Below, piece after piece: positions 58,074 through 64,000 of a DNA stretch of 64,000 nucleotides. Source of the DNA: Belliella kenyensis. GTDB lineage: Bacteria; Bacteroidota; Bacteroidia; Cytophagales; Cyclobacteriaceae. The position numbers were made by a program, and so were the translations under genes. The notes beneath the pieces are model-generated. The model saw nothing but the letters and a program-made list of their open reading frames with translations. It made no database searches and was not told where the DNA came from. How positions within the stretch are numbered: position 1 is the first letter of the stretch; the number at the start of each line of letters is the position of its first letter. Location of the stretch: positions 31,237 to 95,236 of the forward strand of contig NZ_JAKZGR010000017.1 of the NCBI RefSeq assembly GCF_022549675.1, given 5' to 3'.

Positions 58074-58358
58074 TTAAACAGAAATTATTGGAACTTGATA
58101 TTGTCCATGTCCAGCTTCATGGCAGCGTTGACATAAGGTCACTAATAGGCTGGTCTCATACTCCCAGGGCTTTTTCCAAACTCCAGAAAAACCAATAACA
58201 TGGTACTGTCGATGATGCACCTGAAGGGAATCCTCTCTCCCACAAGACCTGCACCTGCCAGCATCCCGCTCAATAATCTCCTGCCTAAGTGCTCTCCACC
58301 TCGGATCAAGTAACTGTTCCATGTATTGCTCCGCTGCTGTTGTTTCAATAACTGTCAT
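58074..58358 (-). CDS. Small HNH protein
   Basis: 94 residues, mostly one HNH zinc-finger nuclease fold: CRSCGREDSLQVHHRQY and LVTLCQRCHEAGHGQY give two CxxC pairs and the catalytic histidine. It is too small for a sequence-specific enzyme on its own. It is first in an operon with the DUF4407 gene. Whether it cuts DNA, or serves as a partner or decoy, is unknown. Confidence 0.85.
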   Translation of the reverse strand: MTVIETTAAEQYMEQLLDPRWRALRQEIIERDAGRCRSCGREDSLQVHHRQYHVIGFSGVWKKPWEYETSLLVTLCQRCHEAGHGQYQVPIISV

Positions 58359-58406
58359 GATTGGCCTCCTTCCTTCGATTTGATTCTATTTCCCTAATTG
58401 TTGACA

Positions 58407-58449
58407 CAAAATAAAAGCCTAAGAAGGAAGTCTATCTTCCTACTTAGGC
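58407..58449 (-). promoter_or_regulatory. Operator-promoter of the HNH-DUF4407 operon
   Basis: On the minus strand GGAAG-ATAGA-CTTCC (58440-58426), 11 bases, then TTATTTTG (58414-58407) as -7 box. Here the palindrome lies inside a longer stem (AGCCTAAG with CTTAGGCT, 58417-58449) followed by a T-rich stretch, so it may also end WYL transcription. Confidence 0.75.
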
Positions 58450-58530
58450 TCTCTGATTAAGTTCTTTAATAAAATTTTTGAAACTACAACAACCTATTTA
58501 CAGTCAATTATTTAAATGAAAAAATTTAAC

Positions 58531-59598
58531 TTATAAATAATGCTCCTTCATTTCGGTAATCAGCTCTTTCATTTTTAACCGTATTGACTTCGGCCCTACA
58601 ACTTTTAACCTAGGTCCATAAGAAATCAATAAAGCAAACATTTCATAATTAGGTTTGACATGGATTTTAATTGAAAACCAGTCAGGATGATCGGTAGGCT
58701 TGTGTGGACGTTGGGACTCGTGCAGCAATTTGGTAGTGAGGTAGGGTAATAAATTTTTATGTACATACAACTCTACCACTTCTACAGGCACACGCATATC
58801 ATTCGTAACACCAACAATATCTTCAAAAAACTCCTGCGGTTCCTCCCCAGGACCAGGATATGGAACAAAGGTGTGGTCTGAAGGCTCAAGCCCTTTAATT
58901 CGGTCAAGAGGTAGGGTAGTTACATAAGACAAACCTTCACTGGAACATAAAACAAACCATCTTTTGTTAAATTGCTTGAGCAAATAGGGTGAAATACGGT
59001 ATTGCTTGATTTCAGGGGAAGAAAACTCCTGATATTGCACCAATAGTGACTCTTTTTTTTCGATAGCTTGATATAAAGGAATGATCAATGAGCTACCACC
59101 CGCATCTTGATCTTGATGATCAAACTGTACCAGTACAGGAGCTGCTGTAGCATTTTTTTGCTGTTCATCTAATTGCTTCTTCACAGGCAATGTCTTAATC
59201 CGTAATTCGAAATCTTCAATCCAGAATTGGTCATGAAAAGTACCTCCGAAACGTTGTAATAGATATAAAGAAGATTTAAGATTGGATATATCTTCTTCAT
59301 TGAGCGGACTTTTGGAAATACTAAAACTAGCATCTTCATAGTAGAAAAAATTTCTATTTTCCCCAGGTATCTTTTCAGAAATAATGGGTGCTTCAAATCC
59401 TAAGTCACTCTCCATGAAGTTTAAGTCATTCCTTATTTGCCGGGGACTTACACTATAAGTATCACCCAAGGATGCGATTCGGTCTACACCCTCACTGCAC
59501 CTTTTCGTAAGATATTCCAATGTGTTACGCTTATTCTTAACTTGTAAAATTTCATCTAATATCCGATATCGAATTTGAGCATATTTAGTAGCTGGCAT
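58531..59598 (-). CDS. WYL-domain transcriptional regulator
   Basis: 355 residues. An N-terminal winged-helix HTH (YSVSPRQIRNDLNFME) is followed by the WYL domain (IIPLYQAIEKKESLLVQYQEF, QYRISPYLLKQFNKRWFVL, LPLDRIKGLEP) and the WCX C-terminal extension (LLISYGPRLKVVGPKSIRLKM). WYL regulators control many CRISPR-Cas and other defence loci and bind nucleotide-type ligands. It lies directly upstream of the HNH operon and is the natural candidate to bind the GGAAG palindromes. Confidence 0.93.
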   Translation of the reverse strand: MPATKYAQIRYRILDEILQVKNKRNTLEYLTKRCSEGVDRIASLGDTYSVSPRQIRNDLNFMESDLGFEAPIISEKIPGENRNFFYYEDASFSISKSPLNEEDISNLKSSLYLLQRFGGTFHDQFWIEDFELRIKTLPVKKQLDEQQKNATAAPVLVQFDHQDQDAGGSSLIIPLYQAIEKKESLLVQYQEFSSPEIKQYRISPYLLKQFNKRWFVLCSSEGLSYVTTLPLDRIKGLEPSDHTFVPYPGPGEEPQEFFEDIVGVTNDMRVPVEVVELYVHKNLLPYLTTKLLHESQRPHKPTDHPDWFSIKIHVKPNYEMFALLISYGPRLKVVGPKSIRLKMKELITEMKEHYL

Positions 59599-59656
59599 AC
59601 GTAAATTATTTGATTACCTTAAAGTATAAAAATTTGTCATGTAACACTAGAAGTTC

Positions 59657-59712
59657 AAAAACAAAAAACTAACGGCAGCCAACAGATCCTCTCAATCCAA
59701 AAAATGACTGCC
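59657..59712 (-). terminator. Terminator of small-ORF unit 1
   Basis: On the minus strand GGCAGTCA pairs with TGGCTGCC (one G-U pair) over a 23-base loop, followed by a T-rich run. It shields the WYL gene from the unit. The same structure is at 60204-60259 for unit 2. Confidence 0.6.
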
Positions 59713-59999
59713 ATACCATACACTCGGCGCATTCAAGCACCCATTTAAGTTTCGCCGACAACTCCCTGTCTTGACTACTTCTTCTTTTCCAGTTCTTCGG
59801 CTATGATCCCTAGGACCACAGGAGCGATGACGATCGCCTACCGAATTAATATCGTGATTATGAATTTTTCTATATTTTAGAAGTTAGTGAAATCATCTGG
59901 TTACATATTCACGGCTGCGGGCACAAACCCGACCACCGTACCAACTCGCTACGTAGCATTCCTGCTGCCCTTTGGATTTTCAGAAACACCCCAAGTTTC

Positions 60000-60098
60000 T
60001 TACTTTTCCTTTTGCATCAACTTTCGGAGAATCTCTAGCGCTCCCTCCAACACAATCTCAATGATCTCCTCAGTCGTTTTTTTAATTTCAGTTGTCAT
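60000..60098 (-). CDS. 32-residue helical peptide, unit 1
   Basis: ATG at 60098, TAA at 60000-60002. The peptide begins MTTEIKKTTEEIIEIV and ends LRKLMQKEK; it is amphipathic and helical with no signal. It follows an operator-promoter of the same design as the HNH and coiled-coil genes, and the duplicate copy is identical. Too short to name; that it is translated is inferred. Confidence 0.5.
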   Translation of the reverse strand: MTTEIKKTTEEIIEIVLEGALEILRKLMQKEK

Positions 60099-60138
60099 AA
60101 TTTTAAATAGTTTAAAGTTTAACTGCGATTGAACATTA

Positions 60139-60172
60139 CAAAGAAAGTCTTGAAGTAGGAAATCTATTTTCA
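60139..60172 (-). promoter_or_regulatory. Operator-promoter of small-ORF unit 1
   Basis: On the minus strand GAAAATAGATTTCC (a weaker form of GGAAG-N5-CTTCC), 11 bases, then TTTCTTTG (60146-60139) as -7 box, then TAATGTTCAA as in the coiled-coil promoter. Confidence 0.65.
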
Positions 60173-60546
60173 CAACACCAACTCCCCCTGAAAAAAATCA
60201 ATCAAAAACAAAAAACTAACGGCAGCCAACAGATCCTCTCAATCCAAAAAATGACTGCCATACCATACACTCGGCGCATTCAAGCACCCATTTAAGTTTC
60301 GCCGACAACTCCCTGTCTTGACTACTTCTTCTTTTCCAGTTCTTCGACTATGATCCCTAGGACCACAGGAGCGATGACGATCGCCTACCGAATTAATATC
60401 GTGATTATGAATTTTTCTATACTTTAGAAGTTAGTGAAAACATCTGGTTACATATTCACGGCTGCGGGCACAAACCCGACCACCGTACCAACTCGCTACG
60501 TAGCATTCCTGCTGCCCTTTGGATTTTCAGAAACACCCCAAGTTTC

Positions 60547-60645
60547 TTACTTTTCCTTTTGCATCAACTTTCGGAGAATCTCTAGCGCTCCCTCCAACAC
60601 AATCTCAATGATCTCCTCAGTCGTTTTTTTAATTTCAGTTGTCAT
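60547..60645 (-). CDS. 32-residue helical peptide, unit 2
   Basis: Identical ORF in the second 547-bp unit (ATG 60645, TAA 60547-60549). Conservation between copies does not prove coding, because the whole unit is nearly identical. Confidence 0.5.
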   Translation of the reverse strand: MTTEIKKTTEEIIEIVLEGALEILRKLMQKEK

Positions 60646-60685
60646 AATTTTAAATAGTTTAAAGTTTAACTGCGATTGAACATTA

Positions 60686-60719
60686 CAAAGAAAGTCTTGA
60701 AGTAGGAAATCTATTTTCA
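60686..60719 (-). promoter_or_regulatory. Operator-promoter of small-ORF unit 2
   Basis: Same sequence and spacing as in unit 1, displaced by 547 bases. Confidence 0.65.
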
Positions 60720-60838
60720 CAACACCAACTCCCCCTGAAAAAAATCAATCAAAAGGAAAACTAACGGCAGCCAACAGATTCTTTCAATCCAAAAAATGAC
60801 TCCCGTACTATAGACCTGGCGCATTCAAACATTCGACT

Positions 60839-60955
60839 AACTACCGAAGTTGGGAATAAAAATAGTGATTGATTCTTTTTGTATTGATTCTTTGCTTTTT
60901 TCTTCTGGAACCTTGTTGTCTATTCTCTAAACTCTCGCTTCTCACTTCTCAAGAA
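60839..60955. other. AT-rich gap before the array 2 flank
   Basis: No gene or strong repeat seen. Confidence 0.4.
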
Positions 60956-61079
60956 TAGCGAAGGCGAATCGGGATAGTACGTAGATTTTTTTCATCTGTT
61001 TGTCGAAAACAGGCTCTCCCTGCATCCTGGCCCAATGCTAAAAATATTCACTGAATATTTTCTTAACGCATCGTCCTCC
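60956..61079. repeat. Flank of CRISPR array 2, shared with array 1
   Basis: Nearly identical to 54177-54299 (a few substitutions and one indel). It too runs straight into a truncated first repeat. Taking the arrays as leftward transcripts, this is the trailer end. Confidence 0.85.
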
Positions 61080-64000
61080 TTGTTTTAGTGGATGTGGTGC
61101 TCTGACAAATTTGATGGGTATGGTAATTTAGAAAGTACCGATGTCTTAATCCTTGTTTTAGTGGATGTGGTACTCTGACAAGGGTTTTTTAGTTTACGGG
61201 TTGGCGTCTTGTGGTCTTAATCCTTGTTTTAGTGGATGTGGTACTCTGACGAATTCGTAAAACTCATAAAAGACTTCATTGGTGATGGTCTTAATCCTTG
61301 TTTTAGTGGATGTGGTACTCTGACATCTACATAGAACATGAAGATTTCATAAAAGGCGGTCTTAATCCTTGTTTTAGTGGATGTGGTACTCTGACAACGT
61401 TATCCAGGTTTAGCGGATAATAAAGTGGCGTCTTAATCCTTGTTTTAGTGGATGTGGTACTCTGACTAGGTATGGATGAAAAGGACAATTATCATATTGT
61501 ATTGTCTTAATCCTTGTTTTAGTGGATGTGGTACTCTGACGGAGTTCTTATTTCTCTTTTTCGTAGCCTCAATTCAGAATCTTCTCCCGAAGCTTCTTCC
61601 TTTCGGTTCCCTCCTTGCCAGTCGGTCATCCTTGTTTTAGTGGATGTGGTACTCTGACCACTGATAATAGGTGCTATGCATTTGATTCCAATTAGTCTTA
61701 ATCCTTGTTTTAGTGGATGTGGTACTCTGACAGTACGATTTGAACGTACTAGGTAGTACTATAATGGTCTTAATCCTTGTTTTAGTGGATGTGGTACTCT
61801 GACGGTGTAATAAAAAACCTTCCAGCAAACCCTCAATCGTCTTAATCCTTGTTTTAGTGGATGTGGTACTCTGACAAAGCACTAATAATTTTCTTCATGT
61901 CTGTAAGTGTAGTCTTAATCCTTGTTTTAGTGGATGTGGTACTCTGACATTTGGTGACAAAGATGAGGAGTTTTTCTTGGAGGGTCTTAATCCTTGTTTT
62001 AGTGGATGTGGTACTCTGACGTGTTATAAGCACGTTTATAATGTCACAACCGTATCGTCTTAATCCTTGTTTTAGTGGATGTGGTACTCTGACAAATAGT
62101 AGATATGTCTACTGAAGAGGGTAAAAAGTCTTAATCCTTGTTTTAGTGGATGTGGTACTCTGACTAAAGCAAAAGTACAGTATCATGTTGTGGATGCTGA
62201 GTCTTAATCCTTGTTTTAGTGGATGTGGTACTCTGACAATGTCAAATCTAAATAATTAAAGTTATGAAATTACGTCTTAATCCTTGTTTTAGTGGATGTG
62301 GTACTCTGACCCTAAAGTTGAAATCGTGGATATGTCCACTGACGAAGGTCTTAATCCTTGTTTTAGTGGATGTGGTACTCTGACTATACTGACAAAGCTT
62401 CAAGACTAGAGCTTGAGTCTTAATCCTTGTTTTAGTGGATGTGGTACTCTGACAGCAAATTAGAATATTTTACAGGAAAGGTAACATTGTCTTAATCCTT
62501 GTTTTAGTGGATGTGGTACTCTGACATGGAAAGAAAAAAAGTATTTGAAATTATTAATGCGGTCTTAATCCTTGTTTTAGTGGATGTGGTACTCTGACGA
62601 GTTTATATAGTCAGGAGTGGATTAGTTATTACCAAGTCTTAATCCTTGTTTTAGTGGATGTGGTACTCTGACTATTATTAAAAATATGCAAAAAGGGGTT
62701 TGTTATTGTCTTAATCCTTGTTTTAGTGGATGTGGTACTCTGACAATGGTTGAAAAATAATCTTAGTTTATGTAGTATAAAGTCTTAATCCTTGTTTTAG
62801 TGGATGTGGTACTCTGACCCCTAATAAGAATGACTAAAAACACTATTGAGGCTTGTGTCTTAATCCTTGTTTTAGTGGATGTGGTACTCTGACTTGGTGG
62901 TATGTCAAAGAATCTAATAACACCGATTCGTCTTAATCCTTGTTTTAGTGGATGTGGTACTCTGACTTTAAGGATTAAAGTTTATGAGGATGGCATTAAA
63001 AGGTCTTAATCCTTGTTTTAGTGGATGTGGTACTCTGACGGTTTAATTTCTAAGTAGTACCGAACGAGATTTCAGTCTTAATCCTTGTTTTAGTGGATGT
63101 GGTACTCTGACGGGATTAAATCTCCCGTCTGGAACTAAGTTCAGTAGTCTTAATCCTTGTTTTAGTGGATGTGGTACTCTGACCCTTAATACGGTTCCAC
63201 TACAGGGATTCCAAAAGAATCGTCTTAATCCTTGTTTTAGTGGATGTGGTACTCTGACTGAGTACTGCAGGAGCATCCCTGCTAAGGCTACTACGTCTTA
63301 ATCCTTGTTTTAGTGGATGTGGTACTCTGACTTATCCAGAATGATGCTAGTAGCAATAGAATCAATAGTCTTAATCCTTGTTTTAGTGGATGTGGTACTC
63401 TGACTGCAGGTGCTTTGGCTTTAGGTGCGAAAATGAGAGTCTTAATCCTTGTTTTAGTGGATGTGGTACTCTGACCATGGAGTCTTTAGGTGTATGTAGA
63501 GCTTGGAGTGTCTTAATCCTTGTTTTAGTGGATGTGGTACTCTGACCCTGTGAAGAAAAATATAACGCTGTAAAACTTGTAGGTCTTAATCCTTGTTTTA
63601 GTGGATGTGGTACTCTGACGATATAATATCTAAAAAAGATATATCTGAATTATTTATGTCTTAATCCTTGTTTTAGTGGATGTGGTACTCTGACTCAGAA
63701 TTAAGTACCCAAAATCAAATATTGAATTGTCTTAATCCTTGTTTTAGTGGATGTGGTACTCTGACACAGTAGAAGAAATCTACCCAAGTGCACCAGAATT
63801 GTCTTAATCCTTGTTTTAGTGGATGTGGTACTCTGACAATGGTATTATGAAAAGTATGATATTGAGCTATTTGGTCTTAATCCTTGTTTTAGTGGATGTG
63901 GTACTCTGACTTATCCAGAATGATGCTAGTAGCAATAGAATCAATAGTCTTAATCCTTGTTTTAGTGGATGTGGTACTCTGACTGCAGGTGCTTTGGCTT
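61077..64000 (-). CRISPR. CRISPR array 2 (continues past the window edge)
   Basis: About 40 repeats in the window by hand count. The repeat differs from array 1 by one base (GTGGTACTCTGAC instead of GTGGTGCTCTGAC), except that the truncated first repeat (61077-61106) has the array-1 form. Spacers are 34-38 bases, plus one 84-bp insert. A two-spacer segment at 63332 recurs at 63911 up to the edge. The leader end and any cas genes would lie to the right, outside the window. Minus-strand transcription is inferred from repeat shape and array 1. Confidence 0.95.
61541..61624. repeat. 84-bp non-spacer insert in array 2
   Basis: Same sequence as the two inserts in array 1, followed by the same 3-base-shorter repeat, which here has the array-2 base (ACTCTGAC). 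Sequence exchange between the arrays is the simplest cause. Confidence 0.9.

Larger units (their letters stand above)
59656..60838. repeat. Tandem 547-bp units (two full, one partial copy)
   Basis: Unit 1 is 59656-60202 and unit 2 is 60203-60749, nearly identical; a diverged third fragment covers about 60750-60838. On the minus strand each full unit has, in order, an operator-promoter, a 32-codon ORF, a GC-rich structured tract (with GCTACGTAGC and CGGG-N6-CCCG), a short hydrophobic frame ending EELEKKK without a normal start, and a terminator hairpin. The units look like small independent transcription units. Confidence 0.85.

Noticed and set aside
59900..60000. GC-rich tract as a diversity-generating retroelement template
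   Set aside because: It has a C-type-lectin-tail flavour in one frame, but no reverse transcriptase is present and differences between copies are not adenine-specific.
59887..60679. Two identical plus-strand 81-codon ORFs in the tandem units
   Set aside because: They run antisense across the operator-promoter, the 32-residue ORF and the GC-rich tract; no start context or protein pattern.
61637..63276. Two minus-strand ORFs in array 2 (61637-61882, 63043-63276)
   Set aside because: They only translate repeats and spacers.

Overview
The window is chromosomal DNA of a low-GC Bacteroidota bacterium, probably Cytophagales (Cyclobacteriaceae-like). Evidence: several TTTG-N19/20-TAnnTTTG promoters of the Bacteroidota type, a type IX secretion (T9SS) sorting tail, CarboxypepD_reg, DUF3667 and DUF5694 proteins, few Shine-Dalgarno sites, and a Bacteroidota-style thiamine operon. 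No rRNA, tRNA, transposase or integrase gene was recognised.

Bases 1-53,810 are mainly housekeeping: the end of a suf operon (sufS, sufE, DUF59, bacilliredoxin); citrate synthase; an acyl-CoA-binding protein; a DEAD-box helicase with a structured 5' UTR; rsmE with a haem-motif lipoprotein; an esterase; a leucyl aminopeptidase with an ATP-grasp protein; proC; dinB-pabB; a YceI lipoprotein; a TPP-riboswitch thi operon (thiS-C-E-E-G-H-F, no thiD); a GH9 lipoprotein; a DUF2975/XRE pair with palindromic operators; an M42 peptidase; a TauE-ATP-grasp-receiver cluster; a PurF-like enzyme; an NtrC-type regulator and a hybrid kinase; smpB, tsaD and tamB; photolyase-Smr; a trans-sulfuration enzyme; and a COG0523 metallochaperone behind a candidate metal-responsive operator. 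Two inverted copies of a ~147-bp MITE-like element lie 8.7 kb apart. A Fic-like fragment and a 5'-truncated T9SS cargo gene look like decayed genes.

Bases 53,811-64,000 are an accessory island with two CRISPR arrays of nearly the same 37-bp repeat (54,297-56,089 and 61,077 to beyond the edge) and no cas gene in the window. A Bacteroidota promoter reading leftward into array 1 and the ATTAAGAC repeat end indicate minus-strand transcription. Read on the plus strand, nearly every spacer has an open, protein-like frame, so crRNAs would be antisense to target mRNA, as expected for an RNA-targeting (type III-like) system or RNA-derived spacers. Three spacers from the two arrays overlap on one conserved protein motif and differ almost only at synonymous positions.

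Between the arrays, on the minus strand, lie a WYL regulator, a small HNH protein, a DUF4407 membrane/coiled-coil protein, a soluble coiled-coil protein, and two tandem 547-bp units each with a 32-residue ORF. The promoters of the HNH-DUF4407 operon, the coiled-coil gene and both small-ORF units share one design: a GGAAG-N5-CTTCC-type palindrome exactly 11 bp upstream of the -7 box. This candidate regulon beside a WYL gene and CRISPR arrays is the best candidate in the window for an undescribed system.
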